A DNA stretch of 7,948 nucleotides from Planctomycetaceae bacterium (GCA_031287585.1 JAITST010000171.1:1-7948), one strand, 5' to 3'. Numbered from the stretch's first letter, positions 1 through 5,724 are shown. Notes: generated by a model not told the origin, from the sequence alone. Program-made: numbers and translations.

Positions 1-2
1 AC

Positions 3-83
3 ACCCCCGCTTTGTTAGATGTTAAAACTCCAAGCCCCCCGACTGTTAGATATTATATCATAGTTTCGGAAAAAACGCAATAA
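3..83 (+). CDS. C-terminal end of an unidentified upstream gene (partial)
   Basis: One frame is open from the left edge to a TAA at 81-83 and encodes 26 residues ending in VRYYIIVSEKTQ. It stops 13 bases before the ATG of the tape measure gene, the tight same-strand spacing expected of neighbouring tail genes. In tailed phages the gene before the tape measure is often a tail assembly chaperone, but nothing in these residues identifies one. An open frame this short could occur by chance, so the evidence is the position rather than the sequence. The stretch also contains a direct repeat (13-24 and 44-55), which gives the peptide a slightly repetitive look. Confidence 0.4.
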   Translation, partial: TPALLDVKTPSPPTVRYYIIVSEKTQ

Positions 84-96
84 CTAAATTCAAAAA

Positions 97-2286
97 ATGG
101 CAACAAATATACAAGCCGGTACGATAGCCGTACAAATCAACGCCGATTCGAGGCAGTTTCATCAGTCATTTGTTGGTGTGCAAAAGAATTTTAATGATTT
201 CCGATCGTATGCTCAGGATTTTTCAAGTACAGTCAATAATATCACTCCCGGCTTTCGCGGTTTTTGGGCTCACTTGCGTGATGGTTCAATGATGGCTGTC
301 GCGTTAGGTCAAATACTAAATCGCCTCGGCGGTTTTGCTAAAGGTATTGTTACTGACTTTTCCTCGTTTGGTGACAAAATATCAAAAATGTCACAGCGGA
401 CGGGAATCGCCGCTCGTGACCTGTCGTTGCTCGGTTTTGCCGCCGAGCAGTGCGGAGCGTCGGTCGATTCTATTGGTGACGGCTTCAAGTACCTTTCAAG
501 GAACACAGTCGCCGCCGCCAATGGAAGTAAAACCGCGTTAGCGATGTTCAGTAATCTTGGAATCGACTTTAACAAACTCAAACTCTTGTCGAAAGCCGAC
601 CAATTCCGGTTAATCGCCGAACAAATCAAAAAAATAGGCGACGAATCAAAACAGACCGATATTGCAATGAAAATGTTCGGACGCGGCGGTACGTCGTTGT
701 TGCCGTTATTTCAAGAGGGAGCAGCCGGAATCGCGAAACTGATGAACGAAGCCGACACGTTAGGAATCGGTATCAGCGAAGACGACGCAAAGAACGCCGC
801 CGCACTCAACGACGCGATGAACCGGTTGAGCCGTTCATGGTTTGGTGTCAAAAACGCGATAGCGGCGGGAATATCGCCGCTGTTGGTTGGCATAATGGAC
901 GGCGTTTCTAGTTTGATAAAATCGCTTCGTTCGGCGGCATCCGGATTTTCTGATTTACTGAAATCAATTACGAGTGTGAAAATCGGAGCGGATACGCTTA
1001 CCGCAAGTTTCGCGTCGATTCCGTTTTTCGTAACCGCTCCCATTGCCGCAACCGCCGCTTGGCGGGGCTTGGCTACCGTTTTCGGTCCGGTCATAAACGC
1101 CGCGAAATCGTTGACGGGTATCTTGCGTCCGTTGTTGTCGCTTGTTGTCAGTTTTGGTACCCCGTTTGGAATCCTGCGTACCGCCCTTGTTGCCGCCGGT
1201 TCCGCGTTTTTGTACTTTTCCGGTACCGGTTCGGGTGTGATGAGAATGCTAGCGAACATAGGGAACACGGTCAAATCCGGTTTTATGTCCGTTTTCGGCG
1301 ACGTTGCCGCGTTGGTGTCCAAAGGCGACATCGCGGGTGCGTTTCAGTTGCAATGGTTGAAAATCCAACTGATTTTCGAGCAGGGCAAACTTTCGGTGTC
1401 GAACACCGGGCGAGAAATTTTCGCCGCGTTAGTAGAGCCGTTTTCGGCAATCTACGAATCGGTTATGTCGCTGGTTTCGCCGCTTTGGGATTCACTTGTA
1501 GCCGGCTGGAACTACGCTTCGCAGGCAATAGGCGAAAGTTTGGGCTGGTTATCGTCGTTTTTCGGTGAGACGTGGAGTTACGTAAAAGACGGCTGGTCTG
1601 CCCTGACTAACGACTTGGGGGCGGTCATCGTCGGCGGTTGGTGGTCTATCGCGACCGGTATAAACGAGGCGATGAGTTGGATGCAAAAGGGGGTAGCGAA
1701 CGTGCTGACGTGGGTTGAAACGACGTTTTACGGTGTAATCCGTGCGATTATCAAAGCGGTCGGCAACTTGTACAGTTATTTTACAGGTTCGGGTGTGCCG
1801 GAACTGTTGAAAAAAGTCGAGCAAAACCTAACCACAAATATCAATGTCGCCAACGCCGGAAACGCAAACTACGCGGCGGGTGTTGACCAACGCAAGCAGG
1901 CGTGGCAGGATTCGATTGACCAATCCGCTAGCCGGTCACTTGACCGGGTAGCCGACGTGAAAGCGAACGCACCGCAAACGACGGACCGTATCGAGGAACT
2001 AAAAACCGCAATCGCCGGGTTGCGAACCCCGAAACCAGCCCCGGAAGTCGCCGCGGCAAACGACAAGATACTCGACGCGCTGACTAACGCCAACGCCGGA
2101 ACAACGTCCGCCGCCGTTACCGGTCAATCAGGCGGAAAAACAGGAACGTTTAACGCCTGCGAAATGGGGGCGGTAATGGGGAACACCATCGAGGACGGGC
2201 TAAAAGCACAGTTAAAAGCCGCGATTGTGGGGAACAATATCCTCGAACGAATCGCGGGTGAGTTAGAAAACGGGGGGTTCGCGTAA
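97..2286 (+). CDS. phage tail tape measure protein
   Basis: This 729-residue protein resembles tail tape measure proteins, which fill the tail tube of long-tailed phages and related particles and set tail length. Residues about 92-275 match the conserved core: DKISKMSQRTGIAARDLS, then an AMFSNLGID segment, then DIAMKMFGRGGTSLLPLF, then a GISEDDAKNAAALNDAMNRL helix. Residues about 300-380 are hydrophobic, as is common in proteins thought to reach the host membrane. Residues 464-540 are unusually tryptophan-rich (W464, 471, 484, 493, 500, 515, 516, 528, 539). The C-terminus is alanine-rich and polar, ending in a helix around 685-725. The length is modest for the family and the frame is intact. 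The ATG at 97 is the first start after the upstream stop and gives the expected N-terminus, although no good Shine-Dalgarno sequence precedes it. No head or baseplate genes are in view, so I cannot tell a live prophage from a remnant or a domesticated tail module. Confidence 0.85.
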   Translation: MATNIQAGTIAVQINADSRQFHQSFVGVQKNFNDFRSYAQDFSSTVNNITPGFRGFWAHLRDGSMMAVALGQILNRLGGFAKGIVTDFSSFGDKISKMSQRTGIAARDLSLLGFAAEQCGASVDSIGDGFKYLSRNTVAAANGSKTALAMFSNLGIDFNKLKLLSKADQFRLIAEQIKKIGDESKQTDIAMKMFGRGGTSLLPLFQEGAAGIAKLMNEADTLGIGISEDDAKNAAALNDAMNRLSRSWFGVKNAIAAGISPLLVGIMDGVSSLIKSLRSAASGFSDLLKSITSVKIGADTLTASFASIPFFVTAPIAATAAWRGLATVFGPVINAAKSLTGILRPLLSLVVSFGTPFGILRTALVAAGSAFLYFSGTGSGVMRMLANIGNTVKSGFMSVFGDVAALVSKGDIAGAFQLQWLKIQLIFEQGKLSVSNTGREIFAALVEPFSAIYESVMSLVSPLWDSLVAGWNYASQAIGESLGWLSSFFGETWSYVKDGWSALTNDLGAVIVGGWWSIATGINEAMSWMQKGVANVLTWVETTFYGVIRAIIKAVGNLYSYFTGSGVPELLKKVEQNLTTNINVANAGNANYAAGVDQRKQAWQDSIDQSASRSLDRVADVKANAPQTTDRIEELKTAIAGLRTPKPAPEVAAANDKILDALTNANAGTTSAAVTGQSGGKTGTFNACEMGAVMGNTIEDGLKAQLKAAIVGNNILERIAGELENGGFA

Positions 2287-2287
2287 C

Positions 2288-2363
2288 ATTTTAGATTTTA
2301 GATTTATGATTTTAGATTTGGGTTAGGAATCCGGGTATTAAAACAAAATCTAAAATCTAAAAT
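2288..2363. repeat. heptad repeats forming an 18-bp inverted repeat
   Basis: Five heptads run from 2288 to 2322: ATTTTAG, ATTTTAG, ATTTATG, ATTTTAG and ATTTGGG. After a short spacer the complementary heptad CTAAAAT occurs twice (2350-2363). The arms 2288-2305 and 2346-2363 are exact reverse complements (ATTTTAGATTTTAGATTT on the left), separated by 40 bases. No T-tract follows, so this is not a standard intrinsic terminator. It starts two bases after the stop of the tape measure gene. Heptad-based intergenic repeats occur in many copies in some bacterial genomes, and this looks like one of that kind. Confidence 0.8.
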
Positions 2364-2364
2364 T

Positions 2365-2393
2365 CATTCGTGTACATTTGTGCGATTCGTGGC
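2365..2393. repeat. decamer-periodic intergenic repeat motif
   Basis: CATTCGTGTA, CATTTGTGCG and ATTCGTGGC follow each other with a period of about ten bases. They abut the heptad inverted repeat, so the two form one compound spacer. From memory, motifs of this CACGAAT/ATTCGTG type are scattered between genes in many environmental bacterial genomes; I could not check copy number here. The GTG at 2380, a possible start for the next gene, lies inside this motif, which argues against using it. Confidence 0.55.
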
Positions 2394-2415
2394 TGAAAAA
2401 AGTATAAGAAAAATT

Positions 2416-2658
2416 ATGATAACATTTTACGAAGGCACTTACACCCGCCGCGTCGGGCGGCTAACGTCAGACATAACCATTGCCGCCGCCGCGGTAGTGG
2501 ACAACGACGGCGAAATTTTCACCTACACGACGTTGAGTGAAGGCGAAATCACCGGAAACGGGACATTGACACCAAAATCAGAACAGTTATCACCGCGAAA
2601 ACAAGATACGCAAGTTTCGCGTATCGAGGCACAAAGAAGAAACCAAAGAAAATTATAA
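2416..2658 (+). CDS. small hypothetical protein in the tail gene region
   Basis: This 80-residue protein begins MITFYEGTYTRRVGRL. The first 50 residues look like folded beta-rich sequence (YTRRVGRLTSDITIAAAAVV, then DNDGEIFTYTTL). The last 30 are charged and low in complexity (QRRNQRKL at the end) and look disordered. The frame also extends upstream to a GTG at 2380, but that lies in a repeat motif, so I chose the ATG at 2416. No clear Shine-Dalgarno sequence is visible. It is on the same strand as the tape measure gene, 129 bases after it, and could be a minor tail or accessory gene, but I recognise no family. Composition is similar to the tape measure gene, which supports real coding. Confidence 0.5.
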   Translation: MITFYEGTYTRRVGRLTSDITIAAAAVVDNDGEIFTYTTLSEGEITGNGTLTPKSEQLSPRKQDTQVSRIEAQRRNQRKL

Positions 2659-2717
2659 TGTTACCGCCAGCGTTGAAAAAACAAATCTTGAACCAGTTAC
2701 AACAATCTGTGAAATGA
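2658..2717 (+). CDS. possible 19-residue peptide or cut-off gene start
   Basis: The ATG at 2658-2660 overlaps the previous stop codon (TAATG), a junction typical of translational coupling. The frame reads MLPPALKKQILNQLQQSVK and stops at 2715-2717. The peptide is amphipathic and helix-like. It could be a very small gene, the surviving start of a longer phage gene cut off at this point, or chance. Downstream the sequence turns AT-rich and loses any plus-strand coding look, which fits a cut-off gene slightly better. Confidence 0.25.
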   Translation: MLPPALKKQILNQLQQSVK

Positions 2718-2765
2718 TTCAAAAAAGGTAATCAAATTCGTCACCAAGCGGACGTTTTTTTAATT

Positions 2766-3020
2766 TCATCTGTTTGTCAATAACGGAACATAACGCAAAA
2801 CTTTTTTTGAGAAAATAATACAACAAAAATAAAAGCCCGCCGTCAATAAAAAGCAACCCAAACACAGCATAAATTTTAGTAGATAAGGCAATGTTTGTGA
2901 TGTTATTGAAATCATATAAATAGTCCAAACCGCCAACGCAACACAGCCAACTAAATACAAGTACAAGTACACATAAAAAATTTGTGTACAATTTGTTTTA
3001 TCAATATCAGGAGTTTTCAT
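2766..3020 (-). CDS. possible small two-helix membrane protein
   Basis: The ATG at 3018-3020 on the minus strand opens an 84-residue frame: a polar start (MKTPDIDKTNCTQ), a hydrophobic stretch around residues 14-40, a short linker, a second hydrophobic stretch around 52-70, and a basic tail ending TNR. This layout fits a small inner-membrane protein. The start lies one base from the ATG of the plus-strand gene at 3022, so the two would be divergent and head to head. Doubts: no clear Shine-Dalgarno sequence, T-rich DNA readily gives false hydrophobic frames, and a second minus-strand frame (2719-2991, TTG start, ending DEFDYLF) covers the same DNA and also looks like a two-helix membrane protein. 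At most one of the two is likely real. Confidence 0.25.
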   Translation of the reverse strand: MKTPDIDKTNCTQIFYVYLYLYLVGCVALAVWTIYMISITSQTLPYLLKFMLCLGCFLLTAGFYFCCIIFSKKVLRYVPLLTNR

Positions 3021-3021
3021 A

Positions 3022-3279
3022 ATGGCAACCGAGACCCTTTCAATTAGTGTTAAATTGATTCTGGAAAAATTCGACCAAATACAGAAGACAATCGACAACA
3101 TAGCCGCAAAGATTGAAACGGCAAGTGTTGGAATGGATAATTTTGCCAAAAATTCTATTGAAATGCAAGTGCAAACCGCACAGCAAGTACAAAATACGTT
3201 ATCAAACGTTGAAAAACAGCAGTCGTCGATATTGCAAAAAATAAAAACTGCCCCCCTTTGGGAAGAAAGGGGGGGCTAA
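3022..3279 (+). CDS. short coiled-coil protein, probably a cut-off tape-measure-like gene
   Basis: The ATG at 3022 has a strong Shine-Dalgarno sequence (AGGAG at 3009-3013, 8 bases upstream), the best in the left part of the window. The 85-residue product starts MATETLSISVKLILEKFDQI and continues as a heptad-like, glutamine- and asparagine-rich helix to about residue 77. The start resembles the N-termini of tape measure proteins, which often open with a beta strand of the type ISVKL followed by long helices, and the big gene at 97 also starts MAT. The last residues (about 78-85, APLWEERGG) are encoded by the hairpin of the tRNA terminator on the other strand, so the natural C-terminus seems to be missing. 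I read it as the start of a larger tail gene whose remainder was lost, leaving a translatable stub. A small standalone coiled-coil protein is the alternative. Confidence 0.5.
   Translation: MATETLSISVKLILEKFDQIQKTIDNIAAKIETASVGMDNFAKNSIEMQVQTAQQVQNTLSNVEKQQSSILQKIKTAPLWEERGG
3236..3276 (-). terminator. intrinsic terminator of the CAU tRNA
   Basis: CCCCCCTTT at 3251-3259 pairs perfectly with AAAGGGGGG at 3266-3274 around a 6-base loop. On the minus strand the hairpin is followed by TTTTTATTTTTT (3236-3247), a textbook rho-independent terminator. It lies 78 bases past the 3' end of the tRNA and faces the right way for it. On the plus strand no T-tract follows, so it would not efficiently stop transcription of the short gene that overlaps it. 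Confidence 0.8.
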
Positions 3280-3354
3280 CGGCTGCTTGCACAGTCCGTG
3301 TAGATATGAAAGTGTCATATAGCCCCAAAAACTAAAACTGTATGACCTCTACAA

Positions 3355-3428
3355 TAGGCCGGGTAGGACTTGAACCCACGACCAAGAGATTATGAGTCTC
3401 CTGCTCTAACCAACTGAGCTACCGACCC
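3355..3428 (-). tRNA. tRNA with anticodon CAU (Ile2 or elongator Met)
   Basis: On the minus strand the sequence folds as a full cloverleaf: acceptor GGGTCGG with CCGGCCT (one G-U and one U-G pair), D arm GCTC/GAGC with the loop AGTTGGTTA, anticodon stem GGAGA/TCTCT with loop CTCATAA, and T arm with TTCAAGT between GTGGG and CCTAC. Discriminator is A; no CCA is encoded. Anticodon CAU is shared by elongator Met tRNA and by the minor Ile tRNA whose C34 is changed to lysidine by TilS. The arm sequence (GAGCAGGAGA before the anticodon loop, CTTGGTCG after it) resembles Ile2 tRNAs as I remember them, such as E. coli ileX. It is not initiator tRNA, since the three G-C pairs of the initiator anticodon stem are absent. 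Confidence 0.93.
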
Positions 3429-3447
3429 TCGCTTTACAACTCTACTA

Positions 3448-3474
3448 TTTTTACATATTTTTCGGTTTTGTCAA
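3448..3474 (-). promoter_or_regulatory. promoter of the CAU tRNA
   Basis: On the minus strand a perfect TTGACA -35 box (3469-3474) is followed after 15-16 bases by an A-rich -10 region (TAAAAA or AAAAAT at 3447-3453). Transcription would start about 10-15 bases before the mature tRNA. The -35 match is strong and the -10 match only fair. Confidence 0.45.
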
Positions 3475-3513
3475 GGGATGCGTTTTTTTTCCCTTTTTTA
3501 TTTGTGCGGTATC

Positions 3514-3541
3514 TTGTATTTTTGTTCATAACTGGGATAAT
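3514..3541 (+). promoter_or_regulatory. probable metK promoter
   Basis: TTGTAT at 3514-3519 and GATAAT at 3536-3541 are 16 bases apart, with an extended -10 TG at 3533-3534. The same two hexamers, spacing and extended -10 occur just before tRNA-Pro (6965-6992), which raises confidence in both. Transcription would begin near 3548 and give a leader of almost 90 bases before the metK start. Confidence 0.5.
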
Positions 3542-3552
3542 TGTTGAGTGTT

Positions 3553-3584
3553 GGTTTGTAATTTTTGAACTTGCAAACCTTTTT
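3553..3584 (+). promoter_or_regulatory. terminator-like hairpin in the metK leader
   Basis: GGTTTGTAA (3553-3561) pairs with TTGCAAACC (3571-3579) in a 9-bp stem with one G-U pair and a 9-base loop, followed at once by TTTTT (3580-3584) and further T-rich sequence. It lies between the probable start of transcription and the Shine-Dalgarno sequence, so it could act as an attenuator or a 5' stabilising hairpin. I found none of the conserved core of the SAM-I riboswitch here, and the leader is short for one. Confidence 0.4.
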
Positions 3585-3635
3585 CCTTTGTTTTTACTTT
3601 AACAAAATTTTCAATCTTTCAAGGAGACATTAACA

Positions 3636-4772
3636 GTGACAAAACGTTTATTTACTAGCGAAGCAGTTAGTATGGGACATCCTGATAAATTGGCAGACCA
3701 AATATCTGACGGCGTTCTCGACGCACTCATCAAAGGTGACCCGAAAAGCCGCGTGGCTTGTGAAACTATGGTTACTACCGGCTTGGCTATCATCGCCGGT
3801 GAGATTACAAGCAGCGCACATATCGACTATCAGAATGTTGTGCGGTCTGTCATCAAGTCTGTCGGTTATACCAACGACGAATGGGGAATTTCCGGCGATA
3901 CTTGCGGTGTTATGGTTGCACTCGACAATCAGAGTACAGACATCGGACAAGGTGTTGACCGTGACGGTGCCGGCGATCAGGGACTTATGTTTGGTTACGC
4001 TTGTAACCATACTCCCGAACTTATGCCGTTGCCAATCGCACTCTCGCACCGCATTACAAACCGTCTTACCGAGTTCCGTTTCGCGAACAAAGTGGACTGG
4101 CTGCGTCCTGACAGCAAGAGTCAGGTTACGATAGAGTTCGACGGACATAAGCCGGTTCGTATTGATACCGTTGTCGTTTCGACGCAACACGCACCGTCAA
4201 TTGACCAGAAGGGAATCGCCGATTACGTCATACCGGAAATCATCACCCCGTGTTTGCCCGCCGACATTGACCGTACCGGCATCAAGTACCACATCAACCC
4301 GACCGGACGATTCGTTATCGGCGGTCCTCACGGCGATTGCGGTTTGACCGGACGCAAGATTATTGTTGACACTTACGGCGGTTGGGCAAGTCACGGCGGC
4401 GGCGCGTTCAGCGGTAAAGACCCGACGAAGGTTGACCGTTCAGCGGCGTATATGGCGCGTTATGTCGCGAAAAACATTGTCGCCGCAGGGTTGGCTGAAA
4501 GTTGCGAGATTCAACTTGCTTACGCGATTGGTGTTGCGGAGCCGGTTAGTGTTTCGGTTGACACACGCGGTACGTCGCAGGTTGACGAGACAAAATTGGT
4601 GAAGGTTGTCCGCGAGTTGTTCCCGCTAACACCGAAAGGTATCATTGAGCATCTCGCGTTGCGTCGTCCGATTTTCCAGAAAACCGCTGCGGGCGGGCAT
4701 TTTGGACGGAGTGACGCAGAGTTCACGTGGGAGAAAACAGACAAAGCGGCTGAACTCAAAAAGGCGTTTTAG
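3636..4772 (+). CDS. metK: S-adenosylmethionine synthetase (methionine adenosyltransferase)
   Basis: MetK joins methionine and ATP in the cytoplasm to make S-adenosylmethionine, releasing phosphate and diphosphate; the product is the main methyl donor of the cell. At 378 residues it is full length (the E. coli enzyme is 384). Family motifs are intact: GHPDK at residues 14-18 with the catalytic histidine, the signature GAGDQG at 111-116, and the phosphate-loop signature GGGAFSGKD at 254-262. The start is a GTG at 3636, chosen because AAGGAG (3621-3626) lies 9 bases upstream and the product begins as the family does (TKRLFTSEAVSMGHPDK). It is transcribed divergently from the CAU tRNA, with its own promoter-like sequence and a leader hairpin. 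No frameshift or missing key residue is seen. Identification is secure. Confidence 0.98.
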   Translation: MTKRLFTSEAVSMGHPDKLADQISDGVLDALIKGDPKSRVACETMVTTGLAIIAGEITSSAHIDYQNVVRSVIKSVGYTNDEWGISGDTCGVMVALDNQSTDIGQGVDRDGAGDQGLMFGYACNHTPELMPLPIALSHRITNRLTEFRFANKVDWLRPDSKSQVTIEFDGHKPVRIDTVVVSTQHAPSIDQKGIADYVIPEIITPCLPADIDRTGIKYHINPTGRFVIGGPHGDCGLTGRKIIVDTYGGWASHGGGAFSGKDPTKVDRSAAYMARYVAKNIVAAGLAESCEIQLAYAIGVAEPVSVSVDTRGTSQVDETKLVKVVRELFPLTPKGIIEHLALRRPIFQKTAAGGHFGRSDAEFTWEKTDKAAELKKAF

Positions 4773-4794
4773 TTGCGGCAAACTCACATCTCAA

Positions 4795-4879
4795 ACGGGG
4801 GGATACAATGTTCCCAACGGTTACGGCACAATAAAATTTTATTGGTGTCCAGACCGTTGGTTGTATTCTTTCACCCCGT
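4795..4879. repeat. 85-base imperfect palindrome after metK
   Basis: The centre, 4829-4844, is a perfect 16-base palindrome (CAATAAAATTTTATTG). Moving outward, matching blocks recur in order on both sides: GGCAC with GTGTCC, AACGGT (4816-4821) with ACCGTT (4853-4858), ATACAA (4803-4808) with TTGTAT (4861-4866), and ACGGGG (4795-4800) with CCCCGT (4874-4879). Small insertions separate the blocks. Weaker matching may extend outward to roughly 4780-4895 (CTCACA and TCTC against GAGATGCTGTGAAG). No T-tract follows on either strand. It could be a decayed miniature transposable element, a long RNA hairpin at the end of the metK message, or a dispersed intergenic palindrome. Confidence 0.7.
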
Positions 4880-4938
4880 CGAGATGCTGTGAAGATGACC
4901 TGAAAATATAACAATCAGACCTTTTTATATTTACACTT

Positions 4939-5724
4939 ATGACATATCCGGTTTCAAAAATTGATTGGGATTCCGCGTTTCTCGGTTATCCGATTGGCGC
5001 GATTGAATTGGCAGAATATGACGAGGGGAAGTTGCAGGCAACGCTTGACGCGTGTAAACCGCATTTCCGATTGGTTGTTATCAGTCTGCTCTCGAACGGA
5101 CCAGACGAGTTGAATACGTCGAACGTACCGTGTATTTGTTACGACCGTAAGTTAGTTTTCAAGAAGCAAGTCGTGTCACCGGTTTCGCCTGTTGACCCGC
5201 GTATCAGGGCTTACGTTTCGCCGCTTTGTTCAAGTCAAATTGAGCAACTCGCGATTCTCTCTGGTACGTATTCGCGTTTCAAGAAAGACCCTGAATTGTC
5301 TGCTCATTACGAACGGTTATATTTGACGTGGATAAATCACGCTGTTCGCGGCGAGTTGGCGGACGCGGTTTGGACGTGGTATGAGGGACGTAAGATTTTC
5401 GGATTGATGACGTTGCGTGTCGCGAAACGGGTGAATCCGGCAACAAATGAAACACAGCGTGAGGTAAGAGTCGGAATGCTTTCTGTGCACGCGGAGAAAC
5501 GGCATCAGGGAATCGGCGGTGCGTTGCTGGATGTCTGCGATTTTTGGAGCGAGTCACTCTCGATACCAACGGTCTCACTCTCGACGCAAGCGGACAACGC
5601 GGATATTTGTTCGTTGTGTAAACATAAGGGCTATCAGCAAGTGAACGAAGAAACGGTTTATCACTACTGGAGTCCGGGCTGGTCATACAATCCGCGCAGG
5701 GGCTGGATGTGGACGGAGTGTTGA
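4939..5724 (+). CDS. GNAT-family N-acetyltransferase, WecD-like
   Basis: This 261-residue protein probably moves an acetyl group from acetyl-CoA to an amino group. The N-terminal WDSAFLGYPIG (residues 10-20) and the later YSRFKKDP (111-118) and LYLTWINHAVRG (127-138) resemble the dTDP-fucosamine acetyltransferase WecD and its relatives, which acetylate amino sugars linked to nucleotides for cell-surface glycans. The acetyl-CoA binding loop is RHQGIGGAL (188-196), and the GNAT fold closes with KHKGYQQVNEETVYHYW near 228-244. The C-terminal 17 residues (aromatic, with W248 and W256) are an addition I do not recognise. No sugar-pathway genes are beside it, so the substrate is open. The ATG at 4939 has no visible Shine-Dalgarno sequence, but the product starts just where the family does. 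It is separated from metK by 166 bases and a palindrome, so it is likely an independent unit. Confidence 0.85.
   Translation: MTYPVSKIDWDSAFLGYPIGAIELAEYDEGKLQATLDACKPHFRLVVISLLSNGPDELNTSNVPCICYDRKLVFKKQVVSPVSPVDPRIRAYVSPLCSSQIEQLAILSGTYSRFKKDPELSAHYERLYLTWINHAVRGELADAVWTWYEGRKIFGLMTLRVAKRVNPATNETQREVRVGMLSVHAEKRHQGIGGALLDVCDFWSESLSIPTVSLSTQADNADICSLCKHKGYQQVNEETVYHYWSPGWSYNPRRGWMWTEC

Noticed and set aside
711..1331. A 206-codon open frame on the minus strand inside the tape measure gene
   Set aside because: It is antisense to a well-supported gene, has no recognisable domain, and its composition is what the complement of an alanine- and serine-rich gene gives.
2380..2415. GTG start extending the small tail-region protein by 12 residues
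   Set aside because: The GTG and following bases lie in the decamer-periodic repeat motif, and no Shine-Dalgarno sequence supports it.
3355..3428. Prophage attachment site in the CAU tRNA
   Set aside because: The phage-like genes lie on the 3' side of the tRNA, as expected for tRNA integration, but I found no second copy of the tRNA 3' end and no integrase in the window.
3473..3499. Second plus-strand terminator (AAGGGA with TCCCTT and a T run)
   Set aside because: The stem is only 6 bp with an 11-base loop, and the left arm overlaps the perfect -35 box of the tRNA promoter on the other strand, which explains it better.
3429..3635. SAM riboswitch before metK
   Set aside because: I searched by eye for the conserved SAM-I core and its kink-turn and saw neither; only one simple hairpin is present.
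3648..4190. A 180-codon open frame on the minus strand within metK
   Set aside because: It is fully antisense to an intact, clearly identified metK with all family motifs, and the product looks like no protein I know.
4808..4834. Eight-codon frame preceded by a G run after metK
   Set aside because: The G run and the ATG are parts of the left arm of the palindrome, and the peptide is too short to support.
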